NCBI GenBank assembly: GCA_036674765.1
Contig: JARVKI010000049.1
Coordinates: 62,001-126,000 of the forward strand
Origin: Seiridium cupressi
Taxonomy: Eukaryota; Ascomycota; Sordariomycetes; Amphisphaeriales; Sporocadaceae
Direction of reading: 5' to 3'
DNA: 64,000 nucleotides
Shown here: piece by piece, positions 11,681 through 24,933 of the stretch
Layout: every line of letters starts with the position of its first letter
How positions within the stretch are numbered: position 1 is the stretch's first letter
Position numbers and translations under genes: made by a program
Notes under the pieces: model-generated
Databases searched by the model: none
What the model saw: the letters and a program-made list of their open reading frames with translations, nothing else
What the model was told of the DNA's origin: nothing

Positions 11681-12847
11681 ATGGATGTGGCTATGAAGTC
11701 GTGGGGTGAGCATTGTTTTCTACTTTCTCTTGGAACCAGGGAACCGCCTCCGCCCCAGCCCAAACAAGGCCGCGCGCTCCCGCCAGTCAATGTGCTAATC
11801 TGCCGTTTAGAGCTCGACAACGACGTTAAGCTTGTCGATCCCGCCCGAGATGCTCTCTACCGCTACGACAAAGCCGCACAGAAAGAGATCGATGCCGCCA
11901 AGCCCTGGCGCCAAAACCCAAACCACTTCAAGCATGTACGGATTAGCGCCGTTGCCCTGATCAAGATGGTCATGCATGCCCGATCCGGCGGCGAAATCGA
12001 GGTCATGGGTCTGATGCAAGGGTATGTATCAGAGGACACATTCATCGTGACGGATGCCTTTGGTTTGCCAGTCGAAGGAACAGAGACAAGAGTCAATGCG
12101 CAGGATGATGCGAACGAATACATGATCGAATACCTCCGACTGAGCCGAGAGCAGGGAGCTCGAGAAGAGAATGTCGTGGGCTGGTATCACAGTCACCCTG
12201 GCTACGGCTGCTGGCTGTCCGGCATCGATGTCAGTACACAAGCCCTACAGCAGCAGTTCCAGGAGCCGTTTGTCGCCGTGGTTATTGATCCGGATCGAAC
12301 AATTAGCGCTGGGAGGGTCGAGATCGGCGCATTCAGGACATACCCCGAAGGATACAAGGCAGATTCGTCAACTGGAGGTGGTGCAGATAGCAAGGACGGA
12401 ACAACCAGTGGTGGGCGATCGGTACCTTTGGCCAAGGCGGCGGATTTCGGTGCGCACGCGAGCAAGTACTACAGCCTCGAGGTTTCACACTATAAGTCGA
12501 CACTTGATACCTCTTTGCTAGAGTTATTATGGAATAAGTACTGGGTTCAAACCCTCTCGCAGTCTACACTGTTCACGAACCGCGATTACGGCAACAAGCA
12601 GATGCTAGATCTTGGTAGCAAGATCCGCGAGGCGACGATGGGGCTAGGACGACAATCAAGGGGTGCCGTCCAGATGTTCGCTACAGGTAAAACCGTGGAC
12701 AATGAGCTAGAGAAGCTGGCGCGAGATAGTCAGGCTGTGGTCGGCAAGGAGGTCCAGGGACTGGTGGCGACCGACGTGAAGGCCAAGCTGTTCAATGGCC
12801 TAGGCAATGCTGAGGGTGCGTCTGTGAGAGGTACTCCCAGTGCCTAG
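11681..12847 (+). CDS. csn5: COP9 signalosome subunit 5 (JAMM deneddylase)
   Basis: Csn5 (Rri1; CsnE in Aspergillus) is the zinc isopeptidase that removes Nedd8 from cullins and so recycles SCF-type ubiquitin ligases. Two exons, 11681-11705 and 11811-12847, give 353 aa. The first exon encodes only MDVAMKSW plus a split Glu codon. The intron is 105 bp with donor GTGAGC, a GCTAAT branch and acceptor TTTAG. The MPN+ domain is complete: Glu72 in GGEIEVMG, His135 and His137 in YHSHPGYGCWLSGID, and Asp148, so the active site is intact. The C-terminal helical half follows. An unspliced frame opens upstream at 11549, but it lacks family-like sequence and I reject it as the start. Confidence 0.95.
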   Translation: MDVAMKSWGEHCFLLSLGTREPPPPQPKQGRALPPVNVLICRLELDNDVKLVDPARDALYRYDKAAQKEIDAAKPWRQNPNHFKHVRISAVALIKMVMHARSGGEIEVMGLMQGYVSEDTFIVTDAFGLPVEGTETRVNAQDDANEYMIEYLRLSREQGAREENVVGWYHSHPGYGCWLSGIDVSTQALQQQFQEPFVAVVIDPDRTISAGRVEIGAFRTYPEGYKADSSTGGGADSKDGTTSGGRSVPLAKAADFGAHASKYYSLEVSHYKSTLDTSLLELLWNKYWVQTLSQSTLFTNRDYGNKQMLDLGSKIREATMGLGRQSRGAVQMFATGKTVDNELEKLARDSQAVVGKEVQGLVATDVKAKLFNGLGNAEGASVRGTPSA

Positions 12848-13163
12848 GATGTATGGGAAGACTAGATGACTGGTTATTCATGGAACGAAGCCTTGCTGTC
12901 CATGTGTTTGCTTGGAAGCAAGACGCGCAGGAGATCACGAGACACGAAGCATGAGACGGCGTTTTTAGAGTGAGGGCTTCTAAAACTACGCTATTGGCCA
13001 TGAACCAAGCTTAGACTTGGCTGGCACTGCTCTAAATTTACATAAATGTATACAACATGGTACAGATGAATCTGCTACACTCAAAACGTGCAGCTGATTC
13101 TTCTCTAATTAGCACTATTCAAATAGCGCAACCAAAGGCAAGTGTAGTCCGTGTCTACAAGGC
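12848..13163. other. Convergent 3' region between csn5 and mse1
   Basis: 316 bp between two convergent stop codons, expected to hold both 3' UTRs. No ORF or structured element seen. Confidence 0.55.
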
Positions 13164-16475
<3,312 letters not shown>

Positions 16476-17932
16476 ATGGACAGCCCGGGACCTTCGGCAG
16501 GTCAAGAAGACCTTGATCTCTACGGTGAGTTGTGACTTATCGATAGGCGATACCGTTACTATTGCTGACACAACCTCCAGAGTTACTTGGTGTAGACAAA
16601 GGCGCAACTCCGGATGAGATCAAAAAGGCATACCGAAAGGTGAGCGATCCTTTAAAGAAGCTATTTATCTTGAGATCTCCGTTGCTAACCATTTGGCTAT
16701 AGCTTGCCCTTAAGCATCACCCCGATAAGGTCCCCGAAGACCAACGAGAGGAGTCAGAAGCCAAATTCAAGGCTGTCACCCAAGCGTACGAGATTCTTCG
16801 CGATGAAGAAAAGCGAGAGATGTACGATCGCCACGGCATGGCCGCCTTCGACCCGAGTAGAGGTGGAGGCATGGGTCCAGAGGTTGACATCAACGACATT
16901 TTGGCACAAATGTTCGGGATGGGAATGGGTGGCGGGCCCGGCGGACCTGGTGGCCGGCCAAGAGGACCCATGAAGGGTCCCGATGATGAGAATGCATACA
17001 GCGTATCGTTGGAAGATCTTTACAAGGGCAAAACTGTCAAGTTTGCTGCGGACAAGCAAATCGTGTGCGGTACTTGTAAGGGTTCGGGAGCAAAGGAGAA
17101 GGTCAAGCCCGAGACTTGTCAGCGTTGTAAGGGCCGGGGCAAGGTCGAGGCTTTCCGACAAGTTGGACCTGGCATGGTGGCTAGGGAGGCTGCGATTTGC
17201 GATAGATGTGAAGGTTCTGGCCACTCGATCAAGGAGAAAGACCGATGCAAGAAGTGCAAGGGCAAGCGGACAGTCAAGGAGAGAAAACCGCTCGAGATTT
17301 ACATCCCGCGTGGTTCTCTGCAGGGCGATCGCATCGTTTTGGAAGGGGAAGCTGACCAACACCCTGACATGCGGCCCGGTGATCTTGTGTTTGTTCTCGA
17401 TGAGGAACCACACGACGTTTTCAATCGGATTGGCGCCGATCTATCGGCAGATCTAGATATCACACTAGCTGAGGCGCTAGGTGGTTTCTCGCGTGTCGTT
17501 TTGACACACTTGGACGGTCGTGGTATTAAGCTCTCACATCCCCGAGGCAACATCTTGCGGCCAGGCCAAGTGCTCAAGGTCGAGGGCGAGGGTATGCCGC
17601 ACAAGCGGGGAGAAGAAAAGGGCGATTTGTATCTGATGGTGAAGATCGACTTCCCCGAGGATGGATGGCTGAAGGAGGATAGTCAGTACGATGCTCTGTC
17701 GAAACTCCTTCCTGGCCCGCACGAGCCGATCAAGGCTGAGGAGGTTGATGAGGTCGAGTACGACGACGACGCAGACATTGAAGAGGTAAGTAAAACAGAT
17801 GGTGCATTCATGGTGTCCCGACTTGTACTAACAGCTGCATAGATGGGTGCCCAGTCAGGAGACCCTCGCTACCAGAACGAGTGGGCCGATGACGAAGAAG
17901 AGGCTGGTGGAGCTCAGTGCGCGCAGCAGTAA
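16476..17932 (+). CDS. Class A J-domain co-chaperone (Xdj1/Ydj1-like) with C-terminal CaaX box
   Basis: Hsp40 partners stimulate Hsp70 ATPase activity and hand over unfolded clients. Four exons, 16476-16524, 16581-16639, 16703-17785 and 17843-17932, give 426 aa. The J domain (about 15-85) carries HPD at 42-44. A Gly/Met-rich linker follows (about 100-125). The zinc-binding region starts at Cys158 with four CxxC repeats ([32 protein letters not shown]). Then come the two beta-barrel substrate domains and an acidic tail. The last four residues are CAQQ, a CaaX motif whose final Gln favours farnesylation, as with CASQ in yeast Ydj1. The sequence after the J domain looks closer to Xdj1 than to canonical Ydj1/Mas5; this is judgement, not a computed tree. 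Confidence 0.92.
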
Positions 17933-18761
17933 TGAGTTATGAGACATGAAAATTACAAAGTCAAGGGCATAGACGAGAACTATTGGCGTTGCTGTGGTCG
18001 TTAGTTTACAGGTATTGCACATAGACTGGGCTGAGATTCCGAGACAGCATCTCGCCCGTATCTGGGTCTTCTAGGGACAGCTTTATGTGACGCTCCAATG
18101 AATAGTTGAATATGGAAAATAAGCAACTCCCCAAAACGAATGTACTTTTGGGCGTGCCAAATGATCCAAGTCATCTTGTGAGTCGCAGATTTGGCACATG
18201 TATATTGTCCGTAAGTCTGACTACCTAGGTACATTAATGGTACGAGATGAGAGTTATTGAGAGAGACAGTGAGGTGGTAGTTTTCATCACAATCTCTCTT
18301 GGGAGTCACCTAAAACATGCACCGAATTCGGTCAAGATTATTTGTTTAGACTATCCATGGCGCTCTGCAAAAGATCGCGGTGTCCCTACTCGCATTTGCC
18401 ATGGCACCTGTGACCCGGGAATATTATCATGGGTACTCACCTAGGTATATATCAAAAGTACGATGAGGGACTATGTGATCCATAGAAATATCCCAATAGT
18501 TGGAGGAGTGACCTCAAAAAAGTGCACGTACCTCGCTGTCTTGAGGATGCAGCCATCAGCACAGTCGGTCAGTCTGGCCTGTCCAGTCCCGGGCGTCGAG
18601 CACTGATGGTGCGGCTGATACTGTCCATGATCAGTTCGGACCCCTGCACTTGACTTGCTGCCCCACCATCAATTCACCTGCAAAAGCAGTCAGTTGTTCC
18701 CCACTTTTGAGCACGCGCTACTCAAGCACCCGTCCCAACCATCCAGCCTCGGAAAATTCTC
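17933..18761. other. Intergenic region between J-protein gene and rpl32
   Basis: About 0.8 kb holding the 3' UTR of the J-protein gene and distal promoter of rpl32. No coding sequence supported. Confidence 0.55.
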
Positions 18762-18784
18762 TCACGTGACGCACAGAACCCTAA
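18762..18784 (+). promoter_or_regulatory. E-box plus telobox-like motif upstream of rpl32
   Basis: The palindrome TCACGTGA (18762-18769) is followed eight bases later by AACCCTAA (18777-18784), a telobox. They sit about 200 bp upstream of the eL32 start codon. CACGTG is bound by Cbf1-type bHLH factors, and telobox-type sequences by Tbf1- or Rap1-type factors, at ribosomal protein promoters in several fungi. Function here is inferred from position. Confidence 0.45.
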
Positions 18785-18910
18785 GCAAATCGCCCAATCC
18801 ACCAAAATTTTAGCGACCTGGAGCAAGGAAAGGAAATTTGCTTTGAAGCGACTCGACCTCAACGACACCCATCGACCCATCCCGACACGGTAAGGATAAA
18901 ATCAGTCAAG

Positions 18911-18976
18911 GTGAGTTTGCTGCCGCGAGACTCTGGCCGCCTTGTTGCTCCATTGGATTTACTGACAACCCTCAAG
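18911..18976 (+). other. Probable 5' UTR intron of rpl32
   Basis: A 66-bp interval with donor CAAG|GTGAGT, branch TTACTGAC and acceptor CTCAAG lying directly before the ATG. Leader introns are common in fungal ribosomal protein genes. Confidence 0.65.
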
Positions 18977-19633
18977 ATGGTTTCCGCAAAGAAGCACGTT
19001 CCCATCGTCAAGAAGCGTACGTTTGTTCCGAGCCCACGATCCCCCGCCACCACCAACGATGCACGATCGATGAGCGACAGTAGAACGCCAGTGTTGACGT
19101 GATGTTTCTGAACAGGCACCAAGGCCTTCAAGCGCCACCAGAGTGACCGCTTTATGCGTGTTGACCCGGCATGGCGCAAGCCCAAGGGTATCGACAACCG
19201 CGTCCGACGACGATTCAAGGGTAACCAAGTTATGCCTTCGGTACGTTGCGCCCGAATCCTGCGGGGAACCCATCTCGGAGTCTGAAGGAGGACTGGGAAG
19301 GCTGACAAGGGACGTGATGAATAGATCGGCTTCGGCTCCAACAAGAAGACCCGCCACATGATGCCCTCTGGCCACAAGGCTTTCCTCGTCAGCAACACCA
19401 AGGATGTTGAGCTGCTGCTGATGCACAACCGAACCTACGCCGCAGAGTACGTCCAGCTCCCGTGGGCTCAATTGATGTTCACGACTACTTGAAGTGGATT
19501 GGGGGAATACTGACAGTAGTACAGGATTGCCCACAACGTCTCGTCGAGAAAGCGAATTGATATCATCTCCCGCGCGAAGCAACTCGGTGTTAAGGTCACG
19601 AACCCCAAGGCTAAGGTCACTACTGAGATCTAA
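18977..19633 (+). CDS. rpl32: 60S ribosomal protein eL32
   Basis: A structural protein of the cytosolic large ribosomal subunit. Four coding exons, 18977-19016, 19116-19240, 19325-19446 and 19525-19633, give 131 aa, the standard eL32 length. It begins [20 protein letters not shown] and contains [17 protein letters not shown], a diagnostic eL32 block, with [17 protein letters not shown] in exon 3. The C-terminus is [12 protein letters not shown]. Three of the donors are GTACGT, and all junctions agree in phase. With the leader intron the gene has four introns in about 0.7 kb, usual for ribosomal protein genes of these fungi. Confidence 0.96.
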
Positions 19634-21635
19634 GGGGCGGACCACTGGTGAATGCGGCGACTTTGGGGTGTACGGTTTCTCGATTTTCGGCAATCATTGC
19701 ATTGATGCATGGGAATGGTTTTGCTCTATGGTCAAGGACGGTCACGAGCCTAGCATGTATTTCGTGCTAGAAAAATGAAATACATCATGAATGACAACAT
19801 CCACCGTCTTCTCCGTGGTCTGAGGCTGGGTTGCTGGCTTTCGCTACTCAATTACTCCACCCTGAGGCCATTTCTTTTTAGCATGACGTTGATCATAGGC
19901 TACCGGGGACGCAACAATGCGATTTTGGTGGTCGGCCTCTTTGAGTTTCCAGCAGTTGCTAACAACACAGTATCGCGCAGACCAACTTGGAGGTGGCAAT
20001 GTGCGAGGCGTACATGAAGCTTGGTCTCAAATGGTTTATTGGTTTGGTAGACACGAAACGCTACTCTTCGACCTGGGTAGTTTATGTCAGGCTAGAGCCA
20101 AATTCCATTTGTGCTAAAGCTTCAGAAAAGAAATCGTGGTTCTCGGTCATCATGCCGTTCACCAAATCGTATCTCGAGATCAACTGTACATACTCACCAT
20201 TGCCAACGATCTGTACTTACACAATATAGCTGTTAAAGGGAGCAGAGAGCATCGCGTTCTGTTTGATCGTTATTTTTCCGAAGTAAATTACACAAACCAA
20301 CAAAGTCAGATACCACAGCCTCAGTGCATGGTCCGCTCCTGAAAGGACACTAGTTGGTCATAATGTCCTGTTTTTTTTTTCTTATTCCTTCTCCTGGCGT
20401 TATGGATGGAATAAGATCTTGCTTACAATTTCTCTATCCGGCAGCTTTGTGAAGGTCTATACAACCATATTAGAGTTGGCTATGACTAAATATGTCCCTT
20501 GGATAGTGGTGGAGGGCGGCGGGGGCTGTGATATTTGTCACTTTTCTATGTGACCTACTGGCAAGCACTGCCCCGGGATGGATTGGACGAGATTGGACCA
20601 TCTAGCCACTCGATCATACGTGAAGTATGGTAGTATAGTATTAATATGCCAAATGTTATCTGCTTCTTTTCATCACCTTCTCTATCTTCGTTAAGCTGGT
20701 CCGCACCTTCTCGTAGTTCTTGTGACCTTTCCACCGGGGCTCTTGCTGTAATAATCATAGAACCCAATCCATTTCGAAGAAAGCCGTTATCAGAATTGGA
20801 AAATTCCAGAACTAGCTCAAACTGCCTTCGCTAATAATGAAGTCATGCATTCAACAATGGACTCAAACTCACGCAGTCTAGATTCAACAGCTCAGTGTTG
20901 GAATCTCAGAGAAGATGAATTTCCTGTTCTCGAGAAAGGTCGCAGCCTGGCTTGAAAGAAGATGACGTCGAACTCTATTCAAAACTTGAATATGTCTGTC
21001 TCGGTGACCCAAGTTGACCAAAGCGACTCTGCCTGCCTACTCCACTTTTGATCTTTGCAACTCGATAACTTTATTGCAGATACAATACAACACTAGCGGC
21101 ACTTTGACGATAGACCCGATATCAGGCCTTCTGCTGTATTATATACTCGCCACAAAGAGGATGCGGATATGCTGGAACCGCCGTGCATCCGTAAAGACGG
21201 TCGCATGTCCATGTTATTGACTCTCGGTTGGTTATCTCCTTCTCAAAATACGTCCACTGTCACTGTTGTATTGTTCCAGTACAATGGGCAATACGTATGA
21301 TAGGCGAAACAATATTTAGTTAGGTGCGACCAAATCGAAGAAGAAAAATCTCTCCTTCCCACAGTACATAGTCTGATATTCATATCAACACATGCAGGTT
21401 CTACCTAGTGATACAGTGAAAACACCCAAACTAGGTTTCCAAGTAAGAGTTCTGTGAAAGCTGACCTGATGCACGGAGAAAAATGTAAACTTTATTGCCT
21501 CATTATTCCCTCTTCCTCCCTCCGCAGTCGTTTGCACATGGTAAAAAAGAAACTTCGAACAGAGAATTTCACCAGGCACTCCTCGAAGAACTAACGCAAA
21601 TTTCGTGAGCATGTCTCTAGAGAGATTTCAAAGGT
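19634..21635. other. Intergenic region, no gene seen
   Basis: About 2 kb. Several short plus-strand ORFs of 60-95 codons between 19,775 and 21,220 overlap in different frames, with no recognisable composition or splice pattern. I see nothing supportable beyond the rpl32 3' UTR and the promoter of the next gene. Confidence 0.55.
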
Positions 21636-21680
21636 AATATATATCCCTGCCTCCCGAACCCATTCTCATTCTCATTCTCA
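21636..21680 (+). promoter_or_regulatory. TATA box and CT-rich leader of the next gene
   Basis: TAATATATAT at 21636-21645 lies about 170 bp before the ATG at 21814. It is followed by a pyrimidine-rich stretch with three CATTCT repeats (from 21661), a layout common in fungal core promoters. Confidence 0.5.
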
Positions 21681-21813
21681 TTATCTCTGTCTCTTTTTAC
21701 CATCACTCATACCACTTTCGAGACACTTCTTAGACAAAGTTCTGCCCTATCGAGCCTTCACAGAAGTTGCTTAGCTTGTTAGTATCTTGTCTCATCAGTC
21801 CTCGACTACCACC

Positions 21814-22545
21814 ATGATGCCTCGCTGCCCGATCAATATGGCGGGGTACACAGACATGTCCAGCCATGCTCCCAACATCATTGTCCTCTCACTCGCTCCT
21901 GATCAGAGACCAGAGAAGTTCTGGTTATGGATCCCGGGTTACAGCCAACCAATCACTGAACTCGCCATCAATTTCCCAGAAGAGGCCATCTACCCTTGCT
22001 GCCAATGCGGCGCTGTACGGATCGCTGCTATTGATCGTGGTGTTCGTCGGTGTCAAATGGCCAAACTCTGCCAGTGCTTTACCCATGACCACGACTTCTC
22101 ACTACCCCTCAAGGGTGAGGTTTCGGATGATGAGGACGACCAGGACATGGAAGATAATGACGCCTCGTCAGTCAGCATGTCAAGCCCCATGTATTATCAA
22201 CCAAACCTAATTGTTACCTCTAATTTGACAACGCCACCAGAGCCAATGAGTCTTATCGACAGTGGTCTGATGGTTTCAGCTTCCATCACTGCCCAGTCTC
22301 CAGAGTCAGTGCCAGTGACCTCAACCACTGACACCAATGAACAACCAAATCTCACCAACAGCTCTGACTCGAAGGATAGAATGGGTGCCATGCTACAGAA
22401 ACACCGCCACTGGTATAGTATCAACCGTCCTTGCTTTTACAACTGCAAGAGCCCCGATCCCAACAAGCCATGGCAATGTGCACAGTCATGTCCTGCCGAA
22501 AAGCGACGACGGCCACGACGACGACGACGACAACAACAACAATAG
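21814..22545 (+). CDS. Protein of unknown function with N-terminal Cys cluster and Arg/Gln tail
   Basis: A single-exon frame of 243 aa from ATG 21814 (context ACCACCATGATG). The frame is open further upstream to about 21787, but without an ATG. Residues about 40-85 hold a cysteine group (PCCQCG, then CQMAKLCQC) with histidines in FTHDHDF, which could bind zinc. An acidic run of Asp/Glu follows (about 104-115), then a Ser/Thr-rich middle. A second Cys group comes near the end (RPCFYNCKSP and WQCAQSCPAEKRR). The tail of Arg and Gln repeats is encoded by ACG and CAA triplet repeats. No signal peptide is seen. I do not recognise a family. Tryptophan- and proline-containing blocks and the upstream TATA box support a real gene. 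Confidence 0.62.
   Translation: MMPRCPINMAGYTDMSSHAPNIIVLSLAPDQRPEKFWLWIPGYSQPITELAINFPEEAIYPCCQCGAVRIAAIDRGVRRCQMAKLCQCFTHDHDFSLPLKGEVSDDEDDQDMEDNDASSVSMSSPMYYQPNLIVTSNLTTPPEPMSLIDSGLMVSASITAQSPESVPVTSTTDTNEQPNLTNSSDSKDRMGAMLQKHRHWYSINRPCFYNCKSPDPNKPWQCAQSCPAEKRRRPRRRRRQQQQ
22515..22542 (+). repeat. Triplet microsatellite encoding the Arg/Gln tail
   Basis: ACG triplets (22515-22530) pass directly into CAA triplets (22531-22542) just before the stop codon. The tail length of the protein should therefore vary between strains. Confidence 0.8.
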
Positions 22546-23732
22546 ACTTCGAAATCCTTCAGGGCTGGAACATCTTCCAAGCTGGGGGTGGTTTGTACAT
22601 AGGCGAGGCGACGAATTTGCCCGATTCTAGTGCAACCCAATAAGAACAGAGGCACCATGTCGTCACAACAGAAGCACACACTCATGCGGAAAGGAGAAGG
22701 AACAAGGAAGAATTTGGAGTGGTTTGGCAGGCACTATGACGCAACATCAAGCCCACACCACGGGGCATTTATCGCTTCAGAGCTCGGCGTATCGCAGTAC
22801 TTTTGAGCGAGTTATCATTGGGAACGGAACGGTGGTATTGGAACATGGAGTTTTGGAGTTCGAGAGCGGATTGGGAAAATATTGATTACATACCACCTCC
22901 ATCATTGACGGATGAAATTGGTGAGGCATTGTGAGAATTACGCCTACTCGAGGACTACGCTGAAGAGCTACTAAATCTAATAAAGACGCCAACCCCAACT
23001 TTGTCTCCCACTGATATAGACGTGACTCGAACGAACGAACGAACGATTGTGAGTGATGATTTTACCTAAAATCGTGGTGTGTTGAAAGCTAATGTAGTGT
23101 CAGCATCCCGCTCCTTGCCCGCTAATATTCGTGTCCAGCCGGGAAGGTCTTATTTGGCATAGTCTAGGAAGGAAGAGAAAAAAGAAAAAAAAAAGGAGAA
23201 AAAGGAAAAGTAAAGTGTGACGGTTGGGGGCAAACACTCAGTATCCATGTGGCCTGAAATTTGTAGAGCGAAGAGATCCCGGATGGCATTATTGGTTATG
23301 AAGGGTATATTATGATGCCATCTTTGTTCTGTTCAACGGGGGGGATGCTTGGGAGAAAAGTCGAGTTCATGGGTTCGTTATTCTATGCCCATCAAACATC
23401 GGTGGGTGTAGGCACTTCCCGACGAGCTCGCCTTTGCTAGAAGCGAGAGATCAAGAGCGAGGAGTTAGATGCTCATCATATGGAGTGGCTGTATTTGTAA
23501 TAGACAAACACCACCCCACCACACACATTATCAGTCACAATGGTCAGCCAAGTGAAAAAGCCCCACTCATATTTTCCCTATACAACCGGAAATTCCAGAG
23601 TATGCACAAAGCTGAGAATAAAAAATTATCTGACAAGAAACGAAAAAAAGCGAGGCAATCCCTTAGACCATGAGCCTCTCGACCCTAGGAAAGAATTCAC
23701 ATAAGAGACAAACTCCGAGTTTCACCCATATT
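22546..23732. other. Convergent intergenic region with a CGAA repeat
   Basis: About 1.2 kb of 3' flanks. A tetranucleotide repeat (CGAA, four copies) lies at 23028-23043, and a purine-rich tract at about 23,166-23,215. No gene seen. Confidence 0.55.
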
Positions 23733-24724
23733 CTATGACTCCGTGATGTCCTACACAATTTGGTATTAGCGAGTGTCTTCAAATGGTCTTGACGAGTCAC
23801 TGGGGTCGCGGGCGTATGGTTCAGGAGCAGAAACGCTCTAAATGGGAAAGATAGCCCCAGAACCGGGCCACCGAAAGCAGAGAATGGCGCCGAAAAACTT
23901 ACGCTGTCATCGTAGATACAGTAGGTACCATCAGCACCGGAGCTATACTTGGTAGGCTCATCACCAGTGTCATTGCCCTCGTAGGTAACGCAGATGTCGT
24001 CCACATCGGAGACAGTAACATCGGAGAAGGTAGCCGAGTCGCCGTAGTTGTAGTTTATACCAGCCAAGGTGGAACCCTCGGTGGCGGTCACACCGCTGAT
24101 GATGACGTGACGCTCATACATGTCGTCGCAGTTGCCACAGCTACGGTACAATTTGCCGAAGTCTTCGACAGTGAAGTCGGAGATGGAAATAGTGCCGCCA
24201 CCGTTGTGCTGAATAACCTTGTCCTCGGCCCCGAAAGCACCACCGCCGCTGATGTAGGTTGTGTCGCCGCTGTCCTGGACCTTGACGGTGAAGGCATCCT
24301 CGCACACAGCAGACCACCAGACATTTGTGAGAGTGCAACCACCTTGGCACTGCAAATGTTGATGTTAATAATTCTGGTTTGATAGCATAGGGATGAGATA
24401 TGGAAGGAAGCCTACGTGAACGCCCTCAATCTGGTTAGGTCCAATGATAACGTTGCTCAAACTAGCACCCTCTTCGAGGATGAAGACAGCGTCAGAGTCG
24501 CCACCCTCTTCTTGTCCTGTGCAATCCACACCACGATCGATAGCGTACATGCCGCCATCGTAGGAATCACCGGCGGCAATGGTCTGGGCAGCAGAGAACG
24601 TGGAACTACCGGAGGACGCAGGGAGAGAGTCACGGGCCTTAAGAGCCTTTGGGGCTGCGGTGATCTGCGGGCCAGGGACAGCCGAGACACCGAGGGCGAG
24701 GGCGGCAATGAGAATGTACTGCAT
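23733..24724 (-). CDS. Secreted pectate lyase, polysaccharide lyase family 3
   Basis: PL3 enzymes cleave de-esterified homogalacturonan by beta-elimination outside the cell. Three exons, 24724-24416, 24349-23903 and 23750-23733, give 257 aa. A signal peptide ([16 protein letters not shown]) is followed by a short propeptide-like stretch with Lys/Arg residues (KALKARD). The catalytic beta-helix holds typical PL3 strings: [45 protein letters not shown] and [11 protein letters not shown]. Paired cysteines are numerous (CQGGC; CGNC). Introns are 66 and 152 bp. The last exon is only 18 nt (DITES, stop), supported by a GCTAAT branch and TGTAG acceptor. The gene is likely induced by pectin, but I did not verify regulator sites. 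Confidence 0.93.
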
Positions 24725-24924
24725 TTTGGACGGCGAACAGATAGATGATTGGTAGAGAAGATGTGTATTCTAAGCCTGCTTGGAAAGTGGAGAAGAAAGA
24801 TAGTTCAAGCGCTGCTTGTTAAGTGAGTGGATGAGGTCTAGGAGAAGGAATCAGAAGAGTCGAGGGAATGGTGACGATGGTAAAGACAGAAGATGGTCAT
24901 GATTCTGGTCGGAAACGACGCCGT

Positions 24925-24933
24925 TATATATAT
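24925..24933 (-). promoter_or_regulatory. TATA box of the pectate lyase gene
   Basis: An alternating TA run (ATATATATAA on the minus strand) about 200 bp upstream of ATG 24724, a usual distance for a strongly regulated fungal gene. Confidence 0.55.

Noticed and set aside
22501..22700. CRISPR-like or minisatellite array
   Set aside because: The repeats here and elsewhere are simple triplet, tetra- or pentanucleotide runs without spacers, and the genome is eukaryotic.
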